The notes: generated from the letters alone by a model not told the origin. A stretch of 64,000 bases of DNA from Azotimanducus sp965199815 (GCA_965199815.1 CBDATE010000021.1:62001-126000); one strand, 5' to 3'. Positions 52,691 through 61,682 are shown, numbered from the stretch's first letter. A program made the numbers and translations.

Positions 52691-54220
52691 ATGTCAACCA
52701 GAGATCGGTTTCCGCGCAGAATTTGCGATGCCCTCGCGCTCAAGGCGCGGCTGATTGGCGAGCGTCCCGCTCATGACACGGGTGAAACGCGGTTGACCTT
52801 CGCTGACTGGCATCATCGTGCTGATGAAGTGGCGGGCGGGTTGCACCGAGCTGGTCTGGTGGCTGGCGAGCGCGTCTTCTTGTCCATCAGCATGGCGCAC
52901 CCGCTGGAGATGGCCGTTGCCGTGCTCGGTGTCCTGCGCGCTGGAGGCATCGCCTGTCCCGTGAACACCCGCCTCGCGCAGCGAGAATATCTCGCCTACT
53001 CGCAATTGATCGAACCCCGGTTCGCGATTACCGACACGCCGGACAAGGTCGATTCGCTGCGATTGGAGCGAATCTGGTCAGTAGATGCCATGCCCTGCGA
53101 CCCCGATGCGGTTCCTGATCAGTCCGCCTTTGATGCCGAGGCCGACGCAGCGATTGTCGGCACCTCGGGCACAACGGGACACCCGAAGGGCGTGGTGCTG
53201 AGCCATCCCGACCTCATGACGAATGTGGCTGACGGTGCCCGATTCAACAAACGCACCAATCCGGCGCTGCATTCCATGCCTTTCACCGGCTACGGAGGGT
53301 TTGCCGGTCAATGCCTGCGCCCCATTGCCGATGGCCAGACCTCGCTCATTCTGTATCCTTTCGATGCCGACCGACTCGTCGAGCTGATTCCTGCTATGCG
53401 GCCGGTTTCCCTGATGATGGTTCCCACCATGCTGCGCCTGCTGCTCGACCATCCTGAAGCGGCCGAACTGGACATGTCGAGTGTGCGCGCAATCGTCACC
53501 GGCACGGCGCCGGTGCCGCATGACTCGGTGCTGCGTACGCGGGAACTCTGGCCGCACATTCGCGTTCGCAATGCCTACGCCATGTCCGAAGGCGGGTTTG
53601 CTACAACCGCGGTGAGTGATGCGCAACTGGCCAAGCCCGGCTGCGTGGGACCCTTGCAGCCAAACATGGAGATTCGCGACGAGCAGGGAAAGCCCGTGTC
53701 GCCCGGTGTGGTCGGCGAAATCTACGGCAAGGCACAGGGCAAACCGCGCCGCTACTGGCGCAATGAATCTGCCAGCCGCTCGACCTGGATTGACGGCTGG
53801 ACCAGATCCGGTGATCTCGGCTATGAGGATGAGGACGGCGACCTCATCCTCACCGGTCGCTGCAAGGAACTGATCATCCGCGGCGGCTACAACATCGCGC
53901 CAATCGAGATCGAGGATGTCCTGCATGATCATTCGGCGGTCAAGGATGCCGCGGTGGTTGGCGTTGCGCACGAGCTGCTCGGCGAAGATGTGGCGGCAGC
54001 CGTCACTCTGGCGAACGGTGCGACCGTGTCGAGCGCAGAACTGGAATCCTGGTGCCGGGAGCGTCTGGCGGATAACAAGTCGCCACGAACTATCGTCATC
54101 ATCGACAGCATGCCGCTCAATCAGAACGCGAAGATCCTCAAACGCGAACTCCTGCCGGTCCTGCAACAAGCCGCGGACCGCGCCAGGGCCGAGCGGCGCG
54201 AGGCGCGCGTCGGGCAGTAG
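52691..54220 (+). CDS. AMP-forming acyl-CoA synthetase (second of two)
   Basis: A 509-residue ANL ligase. P-loop IVGTSGTTGHPKGVVLSH (~155-172), NAYAMSEGG (~297), TRSGDLGYEDEDGDLILTGRCKELIIRGGYNIAPIEIE (in part), and the A10-region NQNAKILKRELLP with the catalytic Lys near residue 481. GGAAGG seven bases upstream supports the ATG at 52691. Only about 25-35% similar by eye to the ligase at 45155, so the two probably activate different acids. Divergent from the dehydrogenase pair; followed by the broken TonB receptor. Confidence 0.88.
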   Translation: MSTRDRFPRRICDALALKARLIGERPAHDTGETRLTFADWHHRADEVAGGLHRAGLVAGERVFLSISMAHPLEMAVAVLGVLRAGGIACPVNTRLAQREYLAYSQLIEPRFAITDTPDKVDSLRLERIWSVDAMPCDPDAVPDQSAFDAEADAAIVGTSGTTGHPKGVVLSHPDLMTNVADGARFNKRTNPALHSMPFTGYGGFAGQCLRPIADGQTSLILYPFDADRLVELIPAMRPVSLMMVPTMLRLLLDHPEAAELDMSSVRAIVTGTAPVPHDSVLRTRELWPHIRVRNAYAMSEGGFATTAVSDAQLAKPGCVGPLQPNMEIRDEQGKPVSPGVVGEIYGKAQGKPRRYWRNESASRSTWIDGWTRSGDLGYEDEDGDLILTGRCKELIIRGGYNIAPIEIEDVLHDHSAVKDAAVVGVAHELLGEDVAAAVTLANGATVSSAELESWCRERLADNKSPRTIVIIDSMPLNQNAKILKRELLPVLQQAADRARAERREARVGQ

Positions 54221-54279
54221 GCAGGCGTTTCCCGTGAGCGTCCTGGCGCGCTTCACGGCCTGTCCCGCGATGCGCGATA

Positions 54280-54295
54280 CAATCATATAACTACG
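54280..54295 (-). promoter_or_regulatory. Shared 16-nt motif, site 2 (upstream of the broken TonB receptor)
   Basis: On the - strand this reads CGTAGTTATATGATTG, differing from site 1 (52664-52679) at one base; similarity extends to about 22 bp. It lies 70 bp before the receptor ATG. About 35 bp further on is a looser inverted repeat GATACA/TGTATC with a 9-bp loop (near 54330). Confidence 0.45.
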
Positions 54296-54622
54296 TTTAC
54301 TTATTAAAGAATATTCTGATACAGTTCACCTGTGTATCTGATTGGGAAATGCCCGGAGAACGTGATGAATTCTGAAGCCATGAAATTATGTGGCCCTGGC
54401 CTGTTCGGCGTATTGTTGATGTTTCAACCTGCCACTCCGGTGTGTGCTCAGGGAGGCGTAATCGAGGAGGTCGTGGTGACTGCGCGCAAACGCACCGAGA
54501 ATCTGCAAGAGGTTCCCGTGGCGGTGTCAGCTGTTTCTGGCGAAGATCTCGAATTGCAGTCAGCCACCGAGTTTACTGATGTCGGCTTGCAAATCCCCAA
54601 TCTGTTCATCAGCGAAACTCAC

Positions 54623-54845
54623 GGGAAACTCTGAATAACAGAGTTTCCCGTGCGGCACACGGATGTGCCGCCAGATTCAGTGCCGTAAGGCATTGAATCT
54701 GCGAGCAAATCAGGACATTTTTGCAGGACAGCAAAAATGCACGGCGCAGCCGCCCGAAGGGGCGGGCACATGGATGTGCCCGCTGTAGCGCACTTCTGAT
54801 TTGCGAATCTGATCAAGTCCACGGATGGACTTGATCAGAACATAC
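54623..54845 (+). mobile_element. Modular hairpin insertion element, copy B (223 bp, one unit)
   Basis: Starts GGGAAACTCTG and ends CAGAACATAC, the same ends as copy A in the opposite orientation. Order: H1 GGGAAACTCTG/CAGAGTTTCCC (loop AATAA), H2 GCGGCACA/TGTGCCGC (loop CGGA), H3 AGATTCA/TGAATCT, GCAAATCAG opening a long stem, one internal 71-bp-type unit, the closing CTGATTTGC, then H5 CTGATCAAGTCCA/TGGACTTGATCAG (loop CGGA). Flanks are CAC (54620-54622) and CAA (54846-54848), an imperfect 3-bp duplication; the native codon would be CAA. Inserted in the receptor gene after codon 84. Confidence 0.88.
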
Positions 54846-55253
54846 CAAGCGGAGCCCTCCATGGCCAGGGTGTCCCTGCGCGGCCAGGAACAGGCCGATA
54901 CGCTGCTGACAACGGATGCCGCAGTGGGTGTCTATATCGACGGCGTGAGTATGCCGAGGCAAACCGGGCTCAATGCCAACATGTTCGACATCGAGCGGGT
55001 GGAGGTGCTCAAGGGGCCATAGGGCACCCTGTACGGCAGGAACACCACCGGCGGAGCGGTCAACATCATCGCGCGCAAACCGGACACGGACGGGGTACAC
55101 GGTTACGCACGCGCAACTGGTGGCAACGAAGCGTTCGTGCAACTCGGGGCGGCCGTCAACCTCCCACTCAGCGAGACCGCCGCTGTACGCATCGGCCTGC
55201 AGAGAACCACGCAAGACGGCTTCGGCAAATCTCTGGTGAGCGGTAATGAGCTT

Positions 55254-55422
55254 GGGAAACTCTGAATAACAGAGTTTCCCGTGCGGCACACGGATGTGCC
55301 GCCAGATTCAGTGCCGTAAGGCATTGAATCTGCGAGCAAATCAGCACATTTTTGCAGGACAGCAAAAATGTGCTGATTTGCGAATCTGATCAAGTCCACG
55401 GATGGACTTGATCAGAACATAC
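55254..55422 (+). mobile_element. Modular hairpin insertion element, copy C (169 bp, no unit)
   Basis: Same ends and orientation as copy B, with a perfect 3-bp duplication CTT (55251-55253 and 55423-55425). H1, H2, H3 and H5 are present. The central unit is missing, leaving a perfect hairpin with 20-bp arms (from GCAAATCAGCAC to GTGCTGATTTGC) around loop AGGACA. Inserted in frame between the Glu-Leu and Ala-Asp codons of the receptor. Confidence 0.9.
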
Positions 55423-57142
55423 CTTGCTGATCAGGACGAGATTTTTGTTCGTGCGTCCTTTTCATGGGACGCGAACGAGCGTCTGAACCTGTTACTGCAA
55501 TCCGATTATCTGGACCTTGACGAAGGTGGTGCCATGGAGAAGCTGCTGCAACCCGGTGGCCTGCTGACTGATCCGGACAACACGCTGCCGATCACGCCAT
55601 CGCTGGTGGCAGGACTTGGCTCCGGCGCAGTTGAACCGGCAGATGCCGGTGGCGGGCCAACCTTCGTTCCCGGGGTTATCGTCGGCTATAACGAGCTTCT
55701 CGGCTACACCATGGGCTCTCCCTACGAGAACCACTCCGATATCGACACGTATAACGACACGAGTGTTGGCGGCATCGCGCTGACTCTCACCTGGGATCCG
55801 AGTGATGCGGTGAGCGTGAAGTCCATCACCGGCTACCGGGAATGGGAATCCGAACGGCTACTTGATATGGATGGGTCACCCTACGCTCACCTGCATCCAC
55901 TCACTGCGGTTGATGCCGAGATCATCACTCAGGAGTTGCAGTTCAACTATTCGACCACTGCCACTGACTGGGTGTTTGGCGCGTACTGCAGCGATGAGGA
56001 AGGGGTTGATGGCAGCCGCAGCATCATCCTTGCTCCGCTGAACCCGAGTCGCAGCATCAATGACGGTACTGTCCGGAACCTCAGCATTGGTGCCTACGCC
56101 CAGGCGACCTACCGCATGACCGAAGCAGTGAGTCTGACCGCGGGGCTGCGCTACACCGAGGAGGAGAAGAAGCTCGAGAGCCGCAATCGGATCGAGCTCG
56201 CCGCCGTGCCCGGGATGGTGATCGGCTGCACCGTGCCCCCGGGCGACCGCCCCATTACTGCCTGTGTGAACAACCTCTCCGATTCGTTCGATGATCCTTC
56301 GTGGCTCGTCAGTCTGGACTACGACCTTGCCGACGACATCATGGTGTACGCCAGTGTCGCCAGCAGTTGGCGTGGCGGCGGCCAGAACCTGCGGGCTTCC
56401 GGAGACAGCGCGGCAGCCCAGCCTTTTGCGCCGGAAACCGCCACCAATTATGAACTCGGATTGAAAGGCGATTATCTCGACTCGACGCTGCACATCAACG
56501 CCGCCGTGTTCCTGACCGACTATCAGGACATTCAGCGTTCGATTATTGTGCCATCGTCGTCGGGAGAGTCTGGCAACAACAATGTTGTGACGGTGCTCAC
56601 CAACGCCGCCGAGGCGGACATTTTCGGTGCGGAGATCGAACTCTGGTATCAGCCGAGCGAAGAATTCAGCTTCTTCTCGACCTTCGGTTACATTGATTTC
56701 GAATATCAGGATTTCATCTCCCTGGCCCCGGATGGAGTCAGCATCATTGACCGCTCGGATGAAGAAGTCGCCTTGCCCGATCTGCAGGCCAGTTTTTCTG
56801 CGCGCTATGACAGACCCTTGACTGGCAATAGAGCGCTTGGCGTACAGCTTGACTATGTGTGGCAGGACGATCGAAATATCACGCCGATTTCCAGGCGACC
56901 AGATGTCACTACTCAGGAGAGTTTCGGCAGACTCAATGCCCGCCTCGAACTCGAATTCGGGGAACGGTATGTGCTGTCCCTGTGGGGCAAGAACCTCACC
57001 GATGAGTCTTTTCTGGCCGGTGGAACCGATTTCACGGGCAACGCGCTGGCGCACACCATAGGTGTCATTGGCCGACCACGCACCTACGGCGTGACGCTTG
57101 CGGTAGATTTCGGGGATTCCTGATTCGGTAGTCCGGCACCTT

Positions 57143-57170
57143 TCCACGGATGGACTTGATCAGAACATGC
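57143..57170 (+). repeat. Fragment of the hairpin element end (H5)
   Basis: TCCACGGATGGACTTGATC followed by AGAACATGC matches the right end of copies B and C except for one base near the terminus (ACATGC for ACATAC). It lies 19 bp after the receptor stop and 18 bp before the end of the FadR-type gene. It may be the relic of a third insertion. Confidence 0.75.
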
Positions 57171-57188
57171 CGAGTGTGCTGCTCCGCC

Positions 57189-57953
57189 TCAGCCGAGTAC
57201 CTCCACCGTGGCATCAGCGCCGAGTATCTTCTCGAGAATTCGTCCCGAGTTCTCCAGATGTCGTTCGATGTGTGCCTCGGCACCCGCAGCATCGCCAGCG
57301 GCGATCAGTTCGAGCAGTTTCTGTTCTGACCGAAGCCCCTTCCGCGCCATTTCCACGATATACATCCGCCCTGTCACATGCAGGAAAACGGCTTCCGTGA
57401 TCCGACCCAGGATACGTCCCACGAGCGCCAGCGCCTCATTCCCCGACCCCTCGATGACCTTGAGGTGGAAGTCGGCCGCATGGTGCGCGTAGGCTCTCGA
57501 GTTCTCCACATCAAGTGCGGCCTGGGCAAGTGTTTTCCCGAGCTCGGCAATCAGTGCCGGTGGCCGTCGCCTGGCGAACATGGCGGCAGCGGCAGGTTCG
57601 ATGAGCCGCCGCGCCTCGAGCACATCCGCAATCCTGGTGTCGCGGGACTGCAGAAAAAGACCGGCATAGCGCGCTACCACATCCACTTCGGGCAAGTGCA
57701 CCAGAGCGCCGCCACGTGAGCCACGCGAGACGCTGATCAACTGCTCGGTCTCCAGAATACGGAAAGCCTCGCGCATGGTCGGGCGTGACACGCCAAATTC
57801 TTCGATGAGGTTCGATTCCGGCGGCAGATTGTCGCCTTCGCGCAATTCGCCAAGCACAATCCTGCGGCGTAGTTCGGCTGCCACGAGCTCGGCGGTCTTT
57901 GGAACGCGCACAGTCGTTGATCGCATTGTCGCGGCGACGCTATCCATACTCAT
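57189..57953 (-). CDS. GntR-family regulator, FadR subfamily (FCD domain)
   Basis: 254 aa. The N-terminal winged helix (about 18-85) has LVAAELRRRIVLGELREGDNLPPE and FGVSRPTMREAFRILE, with the basic wing VSRGSRGGALV. The C-terminal all-helical FCD domain (about 100-245) has the metal-ligand pattern (VLEARRLIEPAAA; FHLKVIEGSGN; EQKLLELIAAGDAAGAEAHIERHL), whose Asp/His ligands bind metal and effector acids in this family. Likely responds to an acid or acyl-CoA of the nearby catabolic genes. The shared motif at 52664 and 54280 is a candidate target. A degenerate hairpin array lies 65 bp upstream of its start. Confidence 0.88.
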   Translation of the reverse strand: MSMDSVAATMRSTTVRVPKTAELVAAELRRRIVLGELREGDNLPPESNLIEEFGVSRPTMREAFRILETEQLISVSRGSRGGALVHLPEVDVVARYAGLFLQSRDTRIADVLEARRLIEPAAAAMFARRRPPALIAELGKTLAQAALDVENSRAYAHHAADFHLKVIEGSGNEALALVGRILGRITEAVFLHVTGRMYIVEMARKGLRSEQKLLELIAAGDAAGAEAHIERHLENSGRILEKILGADATVEVLG

Positions 57954-58018
57954 TCCGGGAGAGTTCGGGAAGGAACTGAAGTGGCGGGATTATATACTTG
58001 TTCCGCTCCTGCCCAAGG

Positions 58019-58365
58019 CTGTCCTGCAAAAATGTCAGCGGGCACATCCATGTGCCCGCCCCTGCGGGCGGCTGCGCCGTGCATTTTTGCGGTCCTGCAA
58101 AAATGTTCAGGCGGGCACATCCATGTGCCCGCCCCTGCGGGCGGCTGCGCCGTGCATTTTTGCTGTCCTGCAAAAATGTTCAGGCGGGCACATCCATGTG
58201 CCCGCCCCTGCGGGCGGCTGCGCCGTGCATTTTTGCTGTCCTGCAAAAATGTTCAGGCGGGCACATCCATGTGCCCGCCCCTGCGGGCGGCTGCGCCGTG
58301 CATTTTTGCTGTCCTGCAAAGCGGCACATCCGTGTGCCGCACGGGAAACTCTGTTGTTCAGCCCT
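58019..58365 (-). mobile_element. Degenerate hairpin element, copy D (four 73-bp units, both ends damaged)
   Basis: Units begin (GCGGGCACATCC) at 58038, 58111, 58184 and 58257, a 73-bp period caused by a 2-bp gain (TTCAGG) relative to the 71-bp unit. The loop reads CATCCATG and the UUCG-type loop is CTGCGG. The array joins directly to H2 (GCGGCACA/TGTGCCGC) and a decayed H1 (CGGGAAACTCTG without a matching arm); H3 and H5 are missing. It fills most of the 442-bp gap between the FadR-type start and the end of the gene at 58396. Confidence 0.85.
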
Positions 58366-58395
58366 TCCCCAAGGGTCTGACTATCCGCTCCGAAA

Positions 58396-59244
58396 TCACT
58401 GCACACACTTGACTGTTTCGGGAGAGCGCCCGTAAAACCGAGTTAAATCGGCACCTTCCGAATACCGATCATGGATAGTTTGCGCCCATTCCGGCAGAGG
58501 TTCGCGCTCGGGATTGTGCCAGGGCATGAGGCTTAGAAAAGTGCGCCACACGGCGATTCTGTACTCCGGCCTGGGCAGGTCTGCAAAGGAGGCCCTATCC
58601 GACTTGCATTGGTCCTCGGCTGGCACATGCTTGTCAATCTCCGACTGCATAAGGCGACGGTATTCGCGCATGAACCCGATAATCCAGGGGAGCATGCGAA
58701 TGCGACTGTATCTGTGCCCGTAGAGGTGATTGTAGATTGTCAGCGCTGCGCTTCTATGTTCGATCTCCTCGCTGAAATGCCACAGCCAGAGAGATGCCAC
58801 GCGCGCGTCCCCATCCGCGAACAGGATCTCTCTATTGTCGATGATCAGCTTCCCCATTGGGGTAAAAGTGCCTTCTACAGCAGCCCCGAAACATATCGCG
58901 AATTCCAGACCGTTCTTCTCCAGTATCTGGTCGAAGTGCGCAATCGCCTTGCTTCTTGACTCCTCGAGGCCCGGATATCGCTCAATCAACGCGTTGACGT
59001 GCTTGTGATGCGCCAGCGAATGCGCCGCTTCCTGCTCCACAAAAAGCCGACACTCCTCGGCGACTGCCGGGTCGGTAATCATAGCTTCCGCCTGGCGAAA
59101 CGCCTTGCAAAGCACACGTTCAAAGGCGATCGCGGAAAAGGAGAGAATGTTCACCTGCCTCGACCAGGCGGGGTTGGCGGGATTCCACAGGAACTCCACG
59201 CCCTCGAAATCGAAAGGAATTTGCCTGACGACTATTGAACTCAT
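58396..59244 (-). CDS. Predicted metal-dependent hydrolase family protein (PF10118-like)
   Basis: 282 aa, mostly helical. Glu/His-rich motifs VEQEAAHSLAHHKHVNALI (~61-79, in part), a middle Glu (AAVEGTFT) and WLWHFSEEIEHRSAALTIYNH (~145-165, in part) fit a ferritin-like di-metal site, as in PF10118 proteins. Despite the family name, oxygenase-like chemistry is equally possible; no reaction is known to me. A strong GGAGG seven bases before the ATG at 59244 fixes the start; the longer frame to 59376 enters the next gene. Last gene of the leftward P450 operon. Confidence 0.75.
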   Translation of the reverse strand: MSSIVVRQIPFDFEGVEFLWNPANPAWSRQVNILSFSAIAFERVLCKAFRQAEAMITDPAVAEECRLFVEQEAAHSLAHHKHVNALIERYPGLEESRSKAIAHFDQILEKNGLEFAICFGAAVEGTFTPMGKLIIDNREILFADGDARVASLWLWHFSEEIEHRSAALTIYNHLYGHRYSRIRMLPWIIGFMREYRRLMQSEIDKHVPAEDQCKSDRASFADLPRPEYRIAVWRTFLSLMPWHNPEREPLPEWAQTIHDRYSEGADLTRFYGRSPETVKCVQ

Positions 59245-59290
59245 TTGATACCTCCTGCGTTCATTCAACCAGGGCCTGTTAAAGCTATGC

Positions 59291-60472
59291 TCATTGCAAT
59301 CCCCGAAACGCATCCCGGATGTCTTTCGCAACCACATCCGGTTCCTCGGCCGGCCCAAAGTGGCCTCCGGCCTCATGAACCCGATACTGCGTCAGATTGG
59401 CATAGCCTTGGAACCACTCCTCGGGCACCACAACAGGCGGATCAGGTCGAAAAATGGTAACTGCTGTCGGCGACTGCAGCACGGGTGAACGATCATGGGA
59501 CGGCATCCACTTTTGCAGTGCCGCCTCCCTGTAGTACCGCGCAGAGGTGCCGAAGCTCCGCGTAAACCAATATATGGAAACCAGGGTCAGCAGTTCGTCC
59601 TTTGAAAACCGGCGTTCCACATCACCATTGCAGTCCGACCAGGCGCGACGACGCTCGATAAGCCAGGAGCACAGCCCCGCCGGCGAGTCATCGAGAGCGT
59701 TGGCCAGAGTCTGCGCTCCAAGCACATGTGCAGACACATGGGCTGAATAATGCTCTTGCCATTGCAGCATTGCCTGGCGAACTTCCGTTGGCAGCTCGTT
59801 TGCCGGTGCACCAAATAAATCCCAGGGCCGCTCGACATTCCAAACATCCAGGCGCACACCACCAAGCACAAGAACACCCGCTACCGCTTCAGAGTGTTTG
59901 TGCGCAAGCTGTCCGGCAATGGCGCTTCCCCAATCGCCGCCAACGGCAAAAAACCGATCATGGCCCAGGCGGTCGGTCATGAGCGTTCGCCAGAGATCAG
60001 CGGTTTTAATCCAATTGATGCCAGAGCGACGGAGAGGGGTGGAAAAGCCAAACCCGGGCAAAGACGGCACCACGACATCGAAAGCGTCCTGGGGGTCTCC
60101 GCCATAAGCAACTGGATTGGCGAGCCGCTCCGCCAGCTTGCGATAGTCCCAGAATGTCCAGGGCCAACCGTGATTGAGCAGGATGGGCCTGCAAGCCCTC
60201 CCCTCGGCCCTCTTGAGCATATAGTGTATCGGCACCCCGCCCAAATCAACGCGGTGGTGCTCATAGGCGTTCATGGCTGCCTCTCGAGCTCGCCAATCAA
60301 ACCCATCACGCCAATACTCCAGAAGCTCCTTCAAATACGCCGTGTTCGTGCCGTAGGCCCAATCCTCATTGTCGAAGTCGTCTGCAAGACGTACGCGAGT
60401 CAGCCGCTCGCGGAGATCCGCAATGCTTTCGTCCGGTATCGCTATTTGAAAAGAGCTGTCCGAAAATGTCAT
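59291..60472 (-). CDS. Epoxide hydrolase (EHN-type alpha/beta hydrolase), second copy
   Basis: 393 aa. EHN domain (FQIAIPDESIADLRERLTRVRL, in part), HGWPWT (101-106), the nucleophile Asp180 in GGDWGS, and the base His near 375 in GGHFGPAEEP. The YWRDGFDWRAREA segment is shared with the copy at 40347, but overall similarity is moderate, so this is not a recent duplication. The ATG at 60472 is 13 bp after the kinase stop. In an operon with a P450, it would naturally hydrolyse an epoxide made by that enzyme (inference). Confidence 0.87.
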   Translation of the reverse strand: MTFSDSSFQIAIPDESIADLRERLTRVRLADDFDNEDWAYGTNTAYLKELLEYWRDGFDWRAREAAMNAYEHHRVDLGGVPIHYMLKRAEGRACRPILLNHGWPWTFWDYRKLAERLANPVAYGGDPQDAFDVVVPSLPGFGFSTPLRRSGINWIKTADLWRTLMTDRLGHDRFFAVGGDWGSAIAGQLAHKHSEAVAGVLVLGGVRLDVWNVERPWDLFGAPANELPTEVRQAMLQWQEHYSAHVSAHVLGAQTLANALDDSPAGLCSWLIERRRAWSDCNGDVERRFSKDELLTLVSIYWFTRSFGTSARYYREAALQKWMPSHDRSPVLQSPTAVTIFRPDPPVVVPEEWFQGYANLTQYRVHEAGGHFGPAEEPDVVAKDIRDAFRGLQ

Positions 60473-60485
60473 TGGACATAACCGG

Positions 60486-61556
60486 CTAGCTGGTCGAGAG
60501 CAATCGAAGGGATTCAAGTTCCGTCGCCGCGACGGCATAGCGCTGCACGTACGTCGAATTGATCTCTTCCGGCAGCATGGTGTCCCTGTTGCCCAGAAAC
60601 ATGACAAGGCCATGGATGACGTTTTCTGCAACGGCCGCTTGCGCCTGCTTCCGGCCAACGCCCTGAACACCCCTTTCGGACAACTCGACAACATAGAGAG
60701 CAACGAGATCAGGCAGCCACGCACGCCGATCATCGGCCGCCAGCCCGCCAACCAGGCAGTAGCAAAGGTCGTAGGCGTATCGCCCTCGTCTAACGATCTG
60801 CCAGTCCGTAAACACAGGCTCGTCATCCGGCATGAACGCGATGTTTGCGACGTGCGGGTCTCCGTGCAGCATGCACAATGGCTCTTGTGCGTTTCTTCTC
60901 TGCAGTTCAAGGAAAGCGGCGGACAGCGTCGCCGCATTACGCAGATCGCCCGTCAGTGCCTCGCCGCGACTCGTCTCGATCAGCTCCGCTGCCGTGGCTT
61001 CATTGGAGTATCTCTGATAAAAGCTCTTCGCCAAAGCCCCGGACGCGACCCGAGCCATCCAATCGGTTGCCGCCGCCCCGCCCCAAAACGCGCTGTGGTA
61101 ACTTGCCATGACTTGCACGATTCGCCTGGCCTGTCCTTCGGTTAGCGGTGTGAGAGCAGACCCCCAAGTGGCACCTGCGGCAACGAGGTCTTCGATGATC
61201 AGCAGAAATCCGCCAGATCCGCTGTCCAGTTCAGCCGCCACGCACTTCGGTGTCGGTATGGACAGGTGCCCGGCCACGCTTTTGTAAAAGCCAACTTCAC
61301 CTGCGTAAATCTGCTTGTCAATCAGGTATTCATGGTTGGGATTTTCGGCGTGGCACTTGATGAACAGCGCCTCCGGCAAACCCGCTTGCCAACCGGCATC
61401 ATTGTATTTCGCTTGTACGCGAATGCGGGTGGTGGTGCCAATCGTCGCCGGCTCCGCCTGCAGCGACTCGACCTCCACGCTCGGGAATTTCTCTTGCAGC
61501 ACTTTCGTCAACCAGTGGGCTGTGATGTCATCAATTCTTGCTGGAGCCAGCTTCAC
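60486..61556 (-). CDS. APH-fold small-molecule kinase (phosphotransferase)
   Basis: 356 aa. The catalytic loop HGDPHVANIAF (~232-242) has Asp and Asn, and the metal-binding DW of FTDWQIV (~253-259) is intact. An N-terminal ALFIKCHAE has the ATP-binding Lys. It resembles the ecdysteroid kinase-like/choline kinase-like branch more than antibiotic-resistance enzymes. I chose GTG 61556 (MKLAPARIDDIT) because GGAGAC lies eight bases upstream; the frame extends to 61670 without support. Lying between a ferredoxin and an epoxide hydrolase, it may phosphorylate a hydroxyl introduced by the P450. Confidence 0.75.
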   Translation of the reverse strand: MKLAPARIDDITAHWLTKVLQEKFPSVEVESLQAEPATIGTTTRIRVQAKYNDAGWQAGLPEALFIKCHAENPNHEYLIDKQIYAGEVGFYKSVAGHLSIPTPKCVAAELDSGSGGFLLIIEDLVAAGATWGSALTPLTEGQARRIVQVMASYHSAFWGGAAATDWMARVASGALAKSFYQRYSNEATAAELIETSRGEALTGDLRNAATLSAAFLELQRRNAQEPLCMLHGDPHVANIAFMPDDEPVFTDWQIVRRGRYAYDLCYCLVGGLAADDRRAWLPDLVALYVVELSERGVQGVGRKQAQAAVAENVIHGLVMFLGNRDTMLPEEINSTYVQRYAVAATELESLRLLSTS

Positions 61557-61682
61557 GCTCGAAGTCTCCGTGGCAGGAATGAAACAGAAAGGTCTGCAAC
61601 CCCCAGTTCCGTTTGTAATGCGTACCGACCAGGTTTGTTCGGAAAGAACATCATCGGCTTGCGAATCCACCTCGACAAGTCG

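Larger units (their letters stand above)
54365..57123 (+). pseudogene. TonB-dependent receptor gene broken by two hairpin elements and an amber stop
   Basis: The ATG at 54365 (GGAGAA upstream) opens a signal peptide and TonB box VIEEVVVTARKR, then PVAVSAVSGEDL. The frame is interrupted at 54623-54845 by one hairpin element and at 55254-55422 by another. Between them the plug is readable (SMARVSLRGQEQ, AAVGVYIDGVSMPRQ, IERVEVLKGP) but the conserved Gln of KGPQGTLYGRN is a TAG stop at 55020-55022. After the second element the barrel reads through intact to LAVDFGDS at 57123. Removing both elements with one target repeat each gives one in-frame gene of about 790 codons apart from the TAG. The barrel frame is still well preserved, so inactivation looks recent. 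Confidence 0.9.

Noticed and set aside
54623..54845. Integron attC site or IS200/IS605-type element
   Set aside because: No integron integrase or cassette structure is seen, and the flanking 3-bp duplications do not fit IS200/IS605 transposition.
55402..57123. Independent gene starting at 55402 for the receptor barrel half
   Set aside because: Its first codons are translated from the hairpin element end; the sequence is the 3' part of the interrupted receptor gene.
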